This document shows, piece by piece, positions 22,301-35,048 of a DNA stretch of 64,000 bases. The stretch is from Xiphias gladius. Lineage: Eukaryota > Chordata > Actinopteri > Istiophoriformes > Xiphiidae. The position numbers were made by a program, and so were the translations under genes. Where the stretch lies: contig NC_053407.1 in the NCBI RefSeq assembly GCF_016859285.1, positions 22,585,215-22,649,214 on the forward strand. The letters are read 5' to 3'. Positions within the stretch are counted from its first letter, which is position 1; each line of letters begins with the position of its first letter. A model generated the notes under the pieces. That model saw only the letters and a list, made by a program, of their open reading frames with translations, did not search any database and was not told where the DNA came from.

Positions 22301-23764
22301 TAAATGAAGAAAATGAACCAGCATGTCATGACAGTAGCAGATTTTCTAAACTGCCATTAAATGTATTTTATAAGGATAATTTATCATGGTTAAAAATTAC
22401 CCTTTATCTAAATAGGGAAGTGTTGTCCACCCCTCCCACTTTTATTCTTTCCTGAAATACTAGTTCAAATTCTACACAGTAGGATAGCCAGTGACTATTC
22501 TGAAGCTCTTTTGCACTCCTTTGGTCTCTGTCTCATTTCATCACCTTCCCCCCTTTGTGATTTCAACAGAGGCTCCTGAGCTGACAACTTAAATGGGTAT
22601 TGAGGAGGACAACATATACCCTTGTAAATGGCAGCCTCTGTCACTGGGGAGCTTCGGTCCACGTCTGCCTTTTAAAGCCATTTGGGAAATTAACTGAATG
22701 ACCAGAATTTTCTAAGAACATCTTGTGGACAACATCACTACACCTCAGAGAGAGAGTTAATGCCTTATGTGTTTTCAGTCACATCGGTCTCTGACGTACC
22801 TGCATTTAAATTCAAACTGAAAATGTTCTGGGTCAGTTTTGAAGGGTTTTAATCATTATACTAAACAGTTGATCGTCGAACATGTTTATTATCCCGCTTC
22901 ATAGTCAGGGTTTGTGTGTGACAGTGCTTGGATGTTTGCGTTGTTTCAGGGAATTTATCAGTTTTTCCTGTTGATTTAGCACTAAAAATTGATGTAGAAT
23001 TTAGTCACATTAAGATTCCTTTAGGACTGAGATGCCATTCACAGCAAGCATGCATACATTTTAATGGCTGCTTTTCAGTGCAAACCCAGTGTGGGTGAGC
23101 TAATGAGGTTGATGTTTGAATGACAGAGCTAAACCTGTTGAGTGGCAGTGTATCTTTTTCATAATCCACCGGTGTCATGTCAGGGCAAGCATCTGGCAAC
23201 AGAAACACTGCACATCTCAGTGGCATAGCTGCACTAATTGTTTTGACAGCCAGGAATCCCAGCACAGCAAATTGAATCTGGGTCTTAGAAATGTTCCACT
23301 GTGCCTCTAGAAAGGAATTTAAATGTGAACATGCATTTAAAGATACACTGCACTGATTTTGTTAAAGGTCTCAATGGCCCAAAATTCCCAAAATTCTCCG
23401 ATTGACCTCCCAGCTCACTCTTGATTAGGGCTGACCAATTTATCATTTTTATAATGAAATCACAACTTGAAAGCCTGTGGTTTTAAATCCCAAGAGCAGT
23501 GTCCAAAAACAGCAGTTTGATATTGTTACCATTACTGGCCAACTACTGTATATAGCTATGCAGTTATTCCATTGTTAATTGACGTTACTTTTAAATGTTC
23601 TAATTACAGTATATTTGAGTATTGTGTAATGGTAAGTACAACACTAATATCATTTCTTTAAAAAACTGAGGCCTAAACTTAGGAGTCGGCTTTTCTCTGA
23701 CTGACCAGTTTAAAACAAAGTGGTGAGTCCCCAACAACAAGCAACTGCAGTATTTTCTCTGATT
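22301..23764. other. unannotated non-coding stretch
   Basis: No recognised element. The 86-codon minus frame and 64-codon plus frame near 23005-23310 overlap on opposite strands and lack domains. Confidence 0.45.
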
Positions 23765-24309
23765 CAGGGTATCTGCAGGTCTTGAAAAGTATTAAAAAGA
23801 AAAGAATTCAATTCAGTTCCCTCAAAAAAAAGGTCTTAGAAGGTATTAAAACGAGTTTAATTTCAATTTGCAAAGGTCTTGAAATTGCCTGCTGTGGACG
23901 GTATCATTAGTTCTAACTTTTGATTATCGGAAAGACAGTTGTTAGGAAACTGTCAGTTTTAGTAAAAACCTAAATTAACAAATTAATGATTTATTTTTTA
24001 ATTGTTTAATCCATCCATCAATTTTCTGCAATGTGAATGGGTCCGGGCATGGACCTGTTATGAGAAAATGGCCCCCTCCTCCTGCCATATGTGAGACCAG
24101 ATCACACACACTGATTTAGTATATTACTAAGAATTATTGTACAGTAGGGTTGTACTAACAAAAATGAGATATAAATGTCAATAAATAATAATTGTGTGCC
24201 TTATTGTTTGTTTTCATCATTCTTTCACCGGTATGAAATACCATCTATGCAGTATTAAAAGGGTCTTAAAAAGTACATTTCATTTAGTGAACACTACAGA
24301 AATCCCCTG
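23765..24309 (+). mobile_element. non-autonomous element with cagggt(a/t)tctgcag ends
   Basis: Starts 'cagggtatctgcagg' and ends 'ctacagaaatcccctg', imperfect inverted ends (about 11 of 15 match). The internal part is rich in ttaaaa words and has no coding frame. The related copy at 34268-35151 has the better-preserved inverted ends. It is probably a miniature DNA transposon; superfamily unknown. Confidence 0.6.
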
Positions 24310-24828
24310 ATTCTATTCAAATAGAAACAAAATTAGCTTTGAGGTGGAACTTGTTTAAAACCATGTAGAAAAGCAGAAGTACAAAATATAGGCCTCGAGT
24401 TATTTATGGAAAATTCAGTAATTTCAAATCACAACTTCAATGTAGGTGGGAGAAATTGCTATTGGTTATTTTATGAAATAAATCAGCTCTTTTATTGGTA
24501 CTCTGAAACTGAACACAGTTCACAGCTGAGTTTCAAAACAACAACACTAGAAATTTCAACTTTCAGAAGCATTACGGGCACTCTGACAAAATCAGGGATC
24601 ACAACTTTAAACTATATTACGTTTTCCATTCTTAAATATTATTTTACTGTCCCACAAGTCAAAATGATACATGACATATGCAGGAGCTAAAAAAAGATAT
24701 TAATCAATACCAGCAACCCGATAACGATAACATTGCCAGGTGCTAAAATTTCTGTCTTTCTAAACACTGTATGGTCATCACTGTTTATGGAAACAAAAGC
24801 CTCCTGGGATTTTAGTACACTCTGTTTT

Positions 24829-25020
24829 ATTTCAATTCAATTCAACTTTATTTATATAGCGCCATATCATAGCAGAAGTTATCCCAGGGCACTCTTCATA
24901 TAGGGCAGGTCTAGACCATACTCTTTATATTTATAATTACAGAGACCCAACATTACCCCAGGAGCAAGCCCTTGGCAACACTGGCAAGGAGATACTCCCT
25001 TTTAACAATAAGCAAAAGGT
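24829..25020 (+). repeat. common fish interspersed repeat
   Basis: Begins 'caattcaattcaactttattt', then 'atatagcgccatatca', 'gaagttatcccagggcac', 'gggcaggtctagaccatact', 'cagagacccaacatt', 'gagcaagcccttggcaac' and 'ggcaaggagatactccc'. From memory this is a highly abundant percomorph repeat with no coding capacity. I am sure of the family but not of its class. Confidence 0.8.
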
Positions 25021-27064
25021 TCTACAAGCAAGTACCCCACAACAGATTTCAGCTATGAAGGCTATGATACAACACTCCTACAACACAGAAAGATAAAAAC
25101 AAAGAAATATTGTTCTTGCATCATGATTAATCAGATCTCAATGTTTCTGTAGGGAGCTTAACTTGACTCTGTTGTGAGAATCTGACTTATTGATGTTAAT
25201 TATAGGCTACCTTCACTGAGATGGGGGGAAGGCTCTGCTGGAGACTTGTGTGGGAGGAAATAAGTTCTGATGATGTTGATGCAGGTCCCATTAGTTCCCG
25301 GTAGAGTTAACTGAAGGTCATACATTACATAATGCGCCTCCAGATCAAAGTATATCAAATTAAAAGAGGCCGAAGACTTGTTTCTGCTCAGGGTATGTTT
25401 GGTCTAAACAGCAGTTACACAGTGTGGTTTACTGAAATTGCCTCAGTCGTTGGAATGGTGCACAAACTCCATATCTGCCAAAGCACACAAGGGAGATCAT
25501 TAAAAGTGTGAGGAGATGGAGTCCCATTTGCCAGGCACCTTACCAAACTCTGAGACCATCTATTAGTTTGGCATAGCAGTGCTATCTCTGTTTATTGCTC
25601 AATCTAAACACAAACGTTCTGACACAAACAGAGAACTCTCAGTGGCCTGAACTACCATTCTTTTCATGCCGTGGCTGGTGTGAAAGGCGCCTCCAGTATT
25701 ATGCAGACACTCTAATGAACTCACTTATAAACTGGTATTTCAATAATATTTCTGTTCCAAGAAATGTGAGGACTTTTAAGATCTGCTGCTTCCTCAGGTT
25801 CACTGAGGAGTTTTTAAAAAACAAAGCCAAGGATAGCGTGTGGATATGGGATCATTAAAAGTTTCTGGTTCACGCACTGCTCAGCCTATTTCAAGTGATG
25901 GTAACATTCAGTGAAATTTTCCTCACTCCGCATTACTTTTGCCACCTGAATTCAGTCAAATGAATTGAATTCCCTGAGCATGAGTCATAGCTCGCCTCCT
26001 GGAATGAATGTACTCAGAGTGTGGAAGTTGACCTTTGAGTTATTCCAATCATCTACAGAGATTGACTCTTTGCAGGAAGACGGGGCCTTCTGTGCTGCTA
26101 ACGTAATAGTCACAAAATTTAAACTGGAGTTCCAGGCTCCGTAATTTAGCCAGATCAGCTTCTATTCACTTTATTCTGCCAGTCAAGCAAAGGCATTTCA
26201 GTCGGGTGATAATGACCTGAGCAGCATTTTGTAGACAGGAATGGAGTACTGCTGGTACGGTGCAAAGCTGTAGTTAACTTCTACTATTGGAGTGAATTTC
26301 TACTTCTTTTGACCCAGGGTGAATCATATAGCCATCCTCACAACCCATGGCTATAAAGTGGATTTCCATGTATCGGGGTCTTCAGAGTATTTCATCAAAG
26401 ACTTACACCCTTTGGTTTAGGGATGTTGATTCTCATGTTTTTCACGGATCAAGTAGTCGTGTTATATACTGTACTTGATTTCAGGTTGAGTAATTGAAAT
26501 TTACAGTACTGGCCCGAATATTAGACAACTCTGGTCTTACGGCGTAAAAGTACAACATTAAATAATACCATTAAAACAGAACATAAATCCCACAACTGTG
26601 TAGCTTGTCTATCAGACACATACTCACGCACTCTCCTGTCAGGTTCCTGGAAGAGGTCTAAATAATTTTCTCCGGGAAGTTTTCATTTCTCAGACTCTCC
26701 TTTGAGCTCCTCATCATCTGTGAGAGCAATTATGAGAGAGAGAATTCTCAGCTGCCTGAAAGATTTTTCATTCGTGGTTTTTTCTCAGCAGCAAAGATGA
26801 TGGGAGATTCTTAGGACTCGTTTTCACTCATCGTGAATTTACTTCCTCCATTGGCAGCTCCACCTCGCCAGCCATCAGAAACTCCGGGAGGTTAAAACTC
26901 GGCTAATGAAACAGTTTTCGGGCTGACAAACCATAAAAGACACACTATAGACAAAACAGAAGACACTGGCCAGCCTAGCAGTAACCTCTATAATACAACC
27001 CACGGTTTTTCAAATGCAACCTCAAAAGGAAAAAAAAGAGAAGCATACTATGTCTTCTTCTCTT
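25021..27064. other. mostly unannotated stretch
   Basis: One possible relic at 26506-26545 ('actggcccgaatattagaca') resembles a dispersed fish repeat about cccgaatataagac. The 87-codon frame at 25595 lacks a domain. The rest is unrecognised. Confidence 0.4.
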
Positions 27065-27517
27065 TTTCCATGGTGGACGGTGGACAGGGGTCTGCATGGG
27101 CACTATGGCCGGTCTGCGGCTACGCAGCCCCGTGCACAGCAAGCTGCGATGCACTGTGTGATCTGACAGCAGTTTGTGCTACAGCGGTTCCACTGTGGGA
27201 TTCACCGGTTGTCCCTCCTTGGAGCACTTTTGGTAGGTATTGACCACTGCATACCAGGAACACCCCACAAGACCTGCCGTTTTGGAGATGCTCTGACGCA
27301 GTCATCTAGCCATCGCAATTTGGCCCCTTGTCAATGTCACACAGATTCTTACGATTGCACATTTTTCCTGCTTTCAACACATCAACTTCAAGAACTGATT
27401 GTTCACTTGCTGCCTAATATATCCCAACCCCTTGAGAGGTGCCATTGTAAAGAGATAATGAAAGTTATTCACTTCACCTGTCAGTGGTTTTAACGTTGTA
27501 GCTGATTGGTGTAAATC
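27065..27517 (-). mobile_element. internally deleted Tc1-like transposon (second subfamily)
   Basis: Right end 'cagctgattggtgta' with the adjacent 'gaagttattcacttcacctgtc' and 'tcccaaccccttgagaggtgcc' blocks is the 5' end of a vertebrate-wide Tc1-like subfamily. On the minus strand remnants of the helix-turn-helix (TASEHLQNGRSCG.., ..QYLPKVLQGG) are readable with disrupted residues, and the left part retains 'ggtctgcggctacgcagcccc'. A large internal deletion joins the two parts near 27190, and the catalytic domain is absent. A non-functional relic of a different subfamily from 11320. Confidence 0.8.
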
Positions 27518-28175
27518 ACCATGGTACAAAGGTCACTGTCACTGTGCCCTGGATTACACACTGTGACACTGGCGAAGAATGACGGACATCATGAATCAGA
27601 GGTCACTGAGGGAAAAGTCAAATATAAAAACGTCTTGGATGTGGATCAGTGGAGTCTCTTTGGTGTCCCAGAGCAATATGATCGTTTGCCAAATTGTGCT
27701 CCCCTATATCCAAAGTGTTAACATGGTAATGTCTCTGACAGTGACAATGAAATTCTCAAATGGTCTACACCTGTACAATATTCTGTCTGAAGGGTTTTTG
27801 TTCTGTTGACTTCATATTGATCTAGCTGTTAAGAAGAGGACTAGATATGCATGTTGTTTGTACGTGTATGCACTTTGCATGCCCTCATGTATCAGATGAT
27901 ATACAGTAAACTACGTCTCCATTAAGCATAATACTGTATAATGGCTGTCAACATATCAGGGTCTGCAGACGTTCACACAAAAATGATATGCTTTATATAT
28001 TTTTGTCCTAAAGGATATGATATGTATCTATATCAAACATTAGCCTTCTTAATTCCTTACTGCTAAAGAATCAGTAAGGGCTGAATATTTATCATCATGG
28101 TCCAAGGCACATAGTTGCCTGGCCTACTCACCAGATATAACTATGACTCATGGCAAATTTCTGCAAACTATCTTT
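27518..28175. other. unannotated non-coding stretch
   Basis: No recognised repeat. The 66 and 76 codon frames at 27521-27809 overlap in different frames. Confidence 0.4.
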
Positions 28176-28502
28176 TAGGGCCACAACAATTATTTTCATT
28201 GATTAATTTTCTTGATTTATCATTCTATAAAAATTCTATTAAAGAAAAAAGCCAGAAACTATCAAAAAATGCAAAATATAATTCCCCAGAGCTCAAGGGT
28301 GACATTTTTGAATTTCAATTAAAAATGATATAAAACAGAAAAAAGAAGCAAATCCTAACATTTGGCAAGGTGGGACCAGCAAATGTTTGGTATTGTTATA
28401 TAAGAGTTGATTGGAAAACCCTTATTTGATTAACAAAATAGTTGCTGAATAATTTTCTGCTGATCAACTAATTGATTAACGGATTAATTGTTTCAGCTCT
28501 AA
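28176..28502 (-). repeat. AT-rich fish miniature element, copy C
   Basis: Head 'agggccacaacaattatttt', tail 'gattaattgtttcagctct'. Inside are 'gggaccagcaaatgtttgg' and 'tgattaacaaaatagttgct' blocks matching the family in inverted order relative to copies A and B. Near full length. Confidence 0.75.
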
Positions 28503-29169
28503 TGTTTTTGCTGTCTAGCTTGCCACATACAGTTACTACATTACATTAACAACTTGAATCACAACGTAGTGAAATCCATCAGAATCCATCATTACGAGAC
28601 AACTTTGTAATTTGGTCAGCTGGTGAGTCTGTATGGTATAACATTGCAACAGATCAATTGTTCAAACTAGCACTATTATTGGTCTCTCCCAGTTGTTTTT
28701 CACACCACAGGTTTACACATCAGTGTTATTACTCCTTGCTTTTGGTGCTCCGCTGGAGCGAAGGGCAATGGACATTTAATAACTTTCTTAAATTACGCCA
28801 GTTTGATTTTGTTGGCAGGTTGTCACCAAAGGTCAAGCTAATACTTTCTTGAATCTGAAGCAGGGAAGCATTGGCAGATATTAACATATTAATAATGTGC
28901 TGTTCTCCATATAAATAGGCCTGGTGGATAACTTAATTCTCTCGCCAGTTAAAGGTCAGTCACAGAGCAACTTGCATGGGTAACATGAAACAGAATGACT
29001 ACCAAATAGGCTGAAGGAATGCAATGCTCTGACATTTTTTAACTGCGGTATTTCTGTAGTGCATCACGAGTACTCTGTGAAGTAGTAAGACATGCTATAA
29101 AATTTATAAATAATTGCTTTATATTCTTAATTATAATCCCGCATACCATTCAAACTATCCCAAGTGTCA
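28503..29169. other. unannotated non-coding stretch
   Basis: No recognised repeat; the 64-codon frame at 28658 lacks a domain. Confidence 0.4.
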
Positions 29170-29400
29170 TTTATTTACATGCCTGTGGCATATTCACTGG
29201 TCCTCATGCCCTGCTTCCACGGAAGCTGAAGCATGAAATAAATTTTAGAGGAGCTGAAGCTAATCCACGGCAGGCTGATTAGGCGCTAAAAAGGGAGTAA
29301 TTCACCAGATAATGAATATAGCTCGATAAAAGTGTTCTGCAAATGTCAATGATGGCGCATAATCCCTCAATAACTGTCACATTTTTTTCATCTCCTTTTC
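29170..29400. promoter_or_regulatory. candidate regulatory stretch
   Basis: Repeat-free, with words common in homeobox-type enhancers (gctaatcc, gctgattag, ataatgaatat, cataatcc). Suggestive only. Confidence 0.2.
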
Positions 29401-29739
29401 TCCCCGTGGCTTCTAAGTCATCTCCCTGTAATTTAGAAAAAGATGTGGTGAATGATGCCAGTTATACAGATACAAATATGTATGAAAAACACATTTATCA
29501 TGCAACAAACACGCTTTAGACACCAACAGCAAACTTCCATCAGTTTGCCGGGAATTAAATGGAAGTGTTATACAATCTGTACTACTGTTTAGTTGCAGGT
29601 TTCTACTCACACAAACAGCTTGATATCTGTCTTTCGGAGTAAGGTAGCAGCTTGAATGTTTCTCAGCCGTCTACGAAATAACAAAGTAAAAGAGACAGAG
29701 CGTCTGTACACATGACGCTCTTTCTAGCATTTTAAGCAA

Positions 29740-30120
29740 AAGGAACAGAGAGGAGAAAAGCTCAGCGGGGACTGAGGTGAAGGAGGCTGTTGGTTTGCTA
29801 CGGAAAGGTCCGGGGTTACACGCTCTTATCTTTCCAAACACACGAGGACACACACTCCCACCCATGCAACGTTGTCTGCTGGAGGCGAGGCGCTCAGGTG
29901 ACAATACGACAGTAGCTATTGTGCGCCAGCCCTGAGATGGATACTTTCTAATGGACTGGCAAAGCAGTGGCAGCCTGTGGCACCGCGGGGCTGTCGGCAC
30001 GCTCAGTCAGCACGCCTTGGCAGGGCAGATGTGACATTTAGCTGGCCGTCACCTTGCTGCTCCCTCCTTTTGAGCTGGAAGAGGAGACAATGACGCGGCC
30101 CAGTCTCATCGTTAGACAGG
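29740..30120. promoter_or_regulatory. CpG-rich patch
   Basis: Roughly 19 CpG in about 340 bases and GC above half, in a region otherwise depleted in CpG. A 109-codon minus frame (29671-30000) lies across it without a recognisable domain. Could be a small CpG island, an enhancer or a recent insert. CpG counts are by eye. Confidence 0.3.
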
Positions 30121-30719
30121 TGCACTGTGTGCCCATTGTCACACATGACCTTTAACATTTATGTCACAATCTTTGTCACTCTCCTTTATCACAAGCTCTC
30201 CTTGATGAATTTGCCTGCTCTCCTGTGGCCGCAGTCCTTCATCTCCTTGCTGGTGGTGCGAATCAATATTAAAATGTCAGCCTCCGCATTCTTGTCTGCG
30301 TATGTGTGTGTTTCTGTGTTTCTGTGTTGGGGGCTACATCAGATGAGCAGAATTTTAATCAGCGGTTCATAATTAAACAAAGAATACAATAACAAAGGCA
30401 GATAAGGTGGTCTTGGGATTCACTCAGAATGAGAGAGAAAATGAAAACCTCTCTCTGCCTGCTCAGCTGTCTCTGAATGTGGCACATGTGTATGAACAAG
30501 GAAATTAGAAGCTCTGAGCCCTGGTGTAGCTAGAAAAAAAAGTGAGTGCTGCTTGAGTACTGAGTGTAATACTAGCTTGTAGTGTTGGTTGCTATCTCAG
30601 TTAATTAACATGGGTATGATGAAGGGATACTGTTGGTTAAACTGGCGTGTCTTTGTGCGCAGGTATTCGGGCTCTTCTGCTGTAGTAGGGTGACCAGCGC
30701 ACAGCCTTTGACAGTGACA
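30121..30719. other. unannotated non-coding stretch
   Basis: Contains a short tgtgtgtttctgtgtttctg array near 30302-30328; otherwise unrecognised. Confidence 0.4.
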
Positions 30720-31170
30720 TGCAAGGGTGTATCGGTACGTAAATTTGCCTGAACTGTTCAATACAGGATGTTTGGTTTGGCTCTTGGTTTGTGGCTTTCA
30801 TCGCTTCTGTATGCCCTAGGATCTAAATAATTAGTGTTGATGAGCTTGAAACAGTATGATTATGGACTGCATAAATTTTAAATTGTGATAATTCCACTTG
30901 GACAGCTCTGGCAGTGGGTTTGTCAATGTAAACAAAGTCAGGTTAGAGTTTACACGGTGAATGTGAATGAGAAACGAGAGCTGGAAGAGCCACCGATTTT
31001 GTTAAATCGCATGGAAGCATTTGGGGTTTTTCAGTAACTGGCAATGAAAAGCGAGACGCAGGGTCATGTAAGCACCACTGAAATGTTCGGACTGTTTAAT
31101 CCACACCGACGCCAAGCTCCATTCTCTGTCATCAGAACAGTCTGTCCGTTAGCAGAGAGGGAGCAGCAGA
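30720..31170 (+). mobile_element. decayed hAT-type element, 5' part
   Basis: Starts 'caagggtgtatcggtacgta' and continues into 'ctgaactgttcaatacagga' and 'ggtttggctc', as in fish hAT/ZBED-like elements. Further right (30973-31030) the + strand encodes E-R-E-L-E-E-P-P followed, one frame over, by A-W-K-H-L-G-F, like the start of a BED zinc-finger region. Frameshifts and stops show it is dead. The catalytic part is not seen. Confidence 0.45.
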
Positions 31171-31936
31171 TAGGACAGCGGCTGGCCAACTGTCCTCACC
31201 AGGCTGACTGATATCAGAAATCTACTGGATGAAAAATAGTTTGCTCATAGGCTGCGTGAGGATTACACGGGGAGAAAACGGCATTGTTCTTATTTAATGA
31301 GTGACTGATTTTATGTCCCAGCCCCCCAAGGTGAGTGGAGGGAATCTCCTTACAGTGAAATCAAAGAGCTCACAGTGACACCGGGAGCCTTGATAAATCA
31401 TTACAGATACCATTAAAAAGTTAACAACATACAAACAGCAGTAGATTTCTGTGATTTAAACTGTGATCTACTCAACTACCCAGAACTAAAGTTGGATATG
31501 TCTCTGGAAACACAAACACTCACTCGAATGCGTCTGAGACAAGACCTGAGCCCAGTTACAGTATAATCTTCTTTTACGTTTGCGTCAGTCAGTCAGTTCG
31601 TCGTACTTGCACAGTGCACAAGTTGCATCGTCCAGGAACTATTTCCTGCCCCGGCTGTTAACTCTCAGTGCCACTGAATGAACCAGCAGGTCTACAGAGA
31701 GGTACTTTACTGTGTACAACTTGAAAATAAATTGTGTCTTAAGCGTCGACTGTTGAACTGTATTTGAAAATTGCACTGTTGGCTCTAACAGTTTATTTAA
31801 GTTCATCACAGAGAGGATAAACTTATCTTAATGAACCCGTTTCATTAACTTTGGATTTGAAAATACAAGTTTGAAAATAAATTGAATTTTTTTTTCTTAC
31901 TGACCATATGCCAACATTTGAATAAAATAATTTTTT
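31171..31936. other. unannotated non-coding stretch
   Basis: No recognised repeat. Confidence 0.35.
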
Positions 31937-31971
31937 CCAGTCAGGATTATGGACAACATAATCCTGACTGG
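31937..31971. repeat. perfect 15-bp inverted repeat (tight hairpin)
   Basis: Arms ccagtcaggattatg (31937-31951) and cataatcctgactgg (31957-31971) are perfect complements with a 5-base loop gacaa. This is the strongest short hairpin I see in the window. Confidence 0.95.
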
Positions 31972-33673
31972 ATTACATCTTTTAAAATAAACAAAAAAAA
32001 AACAAAAACCAAACCACTATCTTCTATGTTTCTTTTGTTTTCACTGCTGTACAGAAAACACAGCTGTGAGCCCAGAACTGAGGATTTTGTGTACTTTTAC
32101 ACTCATGCTGACATGTCCCTCTGTTCAGGGGACTGACAAATTAAAAAAGATTGAACGTCCTTCTCAATATGCAGTTTCCCCAAATTAATAACGCTCTACC
32201 AAGTAAACATTTAAGTGGCAATCTTGAAGATTTCGGTCCTGGCTGATTTGGCAACACCTCTAGTTACTGGTGGTAGCAGAAAATGCAGTTAAATACCACA
32301 GGATCACAGAATTCTGGGGTCAACAAAACAAACTATTGTCTTTTTGATAAAGATGTCCGGTAATAATTGTCCTTTTCCATCATTCTGTGAGCAACAATGA
32401 TCTGATTTTTTTCTGCACAGGGAATGAGACTGTGAACAGCAGGGCACAGTGAAAGGAGCCGGTTACCTCGCTGAGAAGTTTGAGGTGTGCAGCCTGTCGC
32501 CTGCAGCTCTTCATCTAACAGCTCACTATTGCTGCTCCTTCTTGTTCCATTACACCCTGCGATATTTCAAGCTGATCCAGAAAATTCCTGAAATGACGGT
32601 TGTAGCTGCAGCAGTAGGAAATGTGCGGTTATCATTAGCAGTAACTTCATACAGCATTTTGTTTTCCAGGAATATCTCCACAGACACACAGTTAGTAATA
32701 CTGCAAATATATAAATATTGAAATACGCTTATCAGTGGGCCACAGGCTCAATCCTCATTGGGTGAGATAGTGACTTGACAGACATTTATTTAAATGAAAA
32801 CCTTCGAGATTCCACTTTAAATCCTGTTAAAGGCTCCTGCAATTTGTAACACTAGTGATTTGGAAACAAAAAGGAAGAAATTGTGGCCCACTTCATTTAT
32901 CTTTTGCTGTAGAGCATGCGTGTGGTAATAGTGCCCTGTGCCCCCTCAGTCGTCAGTGGGAGCCTACTCAGATCAGAGCGCCAGAAGATGAGTAGCTGAT
33001 TCACTGCATGAGATGTGTGGAGGAGGGGTGGTGGTAGTGGTGGTGGTGGTGGGGCTATATACAAAATAGCAGAACAAAGTTTAGTTGCTGAAGCAGAGAA
33101 GGAGCCCTACGAGCCATGCGTTGGCCTTGAATCAGATTCAAGCCGTGCAATCAGAGAAGTCAAGCAGCTCGTTATTAGATGAAGTGCATATTAAAGGGGG
33201 GATTATAGTCGTGAAAGTGGTCTGAAATGCTAATCCTCTTCAACAAGTGAAGGAGTGTTGATTACGGGAATGCTGTGAGTGGTTCAATGAGTGTTTCCTC
33301 AGTGCTGCTACAGATAGTATTGGAAAAACTTTATGTTTCTTTTTTTTGTGATGTGACTATGATGTGTTTTCTACAAAAAACACAATAAATTGTCCAAACC
33401 AACGTCCCTAGAAACAGTGTTTGTAAATGCAAAAATAAAATGGACTACTGTCCACTATTTACATAGAATAGGACAAGGACGCGTCCTTATCTATGATGAT
33501 TTTTTAAATGATCTTATCTGTTTGTCTTATAATACATTCTCATGGGGCATATATTGTTTCCATAAAGATTATGTATCTTTATCATCAGCTGCTTACAGCA
33601 GACCACAGGAGAAAGGGGGAAACCTTTTCTAACAAAAGGGAAGCTCCGTGAGGGCGATCCTCTTCACTCCCTG
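31972..33673. other. unannotated stretch with a (GGT)n tract
   Basis: (GGT)n-like array at 33027-33054. Frames of 84, 90 and 80 codons (31882, 32449, 33390) show no domain. The remainder is unrecognised. Confidence 0.45.
33027..33054. repeat. (GGT)n microsatellite
   Basis: Mostly ggt units with one interrupting agt. The G-rich strand could form a quadruplex. Confidence 0.85.
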
Positions 33674-33687
33674 GTTGTCATGGTAAC
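33674..33687 (+). promoter_or_regulatory. RFX X-box motif
   Basis: gttgtcatggtaac fully satisfies RYYNYY-N2-RRNRAC and is close to the optimal duplex RFX site. Binding is inferred. Confidence 0.5.
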
Positions 33688-34267
33688 GTATTAGACACTT
33701 GGAGGGTTAGAGTGGAGGGATGCACATTTTTCAGTCTCGTTGCCCTTTTTGCGCAATTACATGGTGCACTTCACATTTGTAACTGTGCGTGCATCTTTTT
33801 GTGCATGTTGCACATTACCAATGATCTATGCTGAGATTGTGGATAGAAATATGTGCACTTCCTTCACTCCCTCACGCAAAATTATAGATTTCAACAGAGT
33901 CTGCCAGCCGGCTTCTGCCTTTAGGGACAGGCATGTAAATAAGGCTTGTATGCCTCAGACAAGCTGTTTCTACATTACCAGTGCTGCCATTACGGCGGGA
34001 GCACTAGCAGAGCACAGCAGGACAAATATTGCACAAGCTGCCAGATGGTGGCCTAACTGATGCCCTCATGCCATAGGCCATACACTGGCACAATGCAGTC
34101 GTACTTTGTCAGGGAGGGTGTTAAATACATTGGAAACCCATGGGAACAATTATGCTAAGGAGTACTAATGACTTTGAATCGCTGTAATGCATTAAAGTTG
34201 AAATGTTCTGTGTTAGTGCACACAAAACTGTATTAATAAAGGAAAAGTGACCAAAATGCACCTTATA
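33688..34267. other. unannotated non-coding stretch
   Basis: Holds a 106-codon plus frame (33740-34060) with no recognisable domain; probably a chance frame or an unrecognised repeat. Confidence 0.35.
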
Positions 34268-34416
34268 CAGGGTTTCTGCAGTATTCGCCATTTTAAATGT
34301 AAGACTTTTTATAGAAATTTTTAATAACAAATAGAATGCAATTTAATGCCAGTTTCAGCGTCGTACTGGCCAAAGTATTAAAGTATGATGGAAAACCAGC
34401 AGGGACAATATGGACT

Positions 34417-34674
34417 ATTATTACCTCTGCCAAGGTGGTTATGTAATCACCTGTGTCTGTTTGTTTGTTTATTTGTCAGCAGCGTTACACAAAAATTACT
34501 GAACCGATTTACACCGAACTTGGTCGAGGGATGAGGCATGAGCCAGGGAGGAACTCATTACGTTTTGGGGCAAATCCAGATAATATAGAATGAATAGGAA
34601 TTTTATAATCTGAAGTCCTGTGTATGTTGTTTGACATTGGCCTTGCACTCTACTGAGCACATTTTCTAGTTTAT
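34417..34674 (+). repeat. nested dispersed repeat ('acctctgccaagg' family)
   Basis: Blocks 'ttattacctctgccaagg', 'tgtctgtttgtttg', 'cagcagcgttacacaaaaa', 'cgaacttggtcgagggat', 'cgttttggggcaaatcc' and 'gcactctactgagcac' are diagnostic of a repeat widely dispersed in fishes. Class not known to me. Confidence 0.75.
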
Positions 34675-34802
34675 TATTACATCACATTTTTGGTGCCTCC
34701 CCGGAGTATATGACAATAAAATAACATAATTAATTTAATTAATGCGACCTGGAACTGATGTAGAAAATGGATTGATAGATTATCAAGTTAAAATTAAATA
34801 TT

Positions 34803-35048
34803 TTTAGGGCTGCGAAAATTAATGAATAAATCCATTATTCCATAGAGGGAAAATTAATCTAGAACTATTTTTGATAATCAGTTAATGATTTTAGTCATTT
34901 TTAAGCCAAAAATGTTAAATATTTAATGGTTTTCAGTTACAAAATGCAAGGATTTGCTGCTATCTGAGTTTTGGACTGATAGATGGACACAACAAGAAAA
35001 AAAAAACAGTACAAGATAGAAAATATTTATGACTTCTATAAATGCAAT
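34803..35048 (+). repeat. AT-rich fish miniature element, copy D (truncated)
   Basis: Starts 'agggctgcgaaaattaat', then 'ttgataatcagttaatgatt', 'caaggatttgctgct', 'gactgatagatggac'. The right part is lost in ttaaaa-type sequence of the host element. Confidence 0.65.

Noticed and set aside
33740..34060. 106-codon plus frame
   Set aside because: No recognisable domain or splice context; frame length is not exceptional for its composition.
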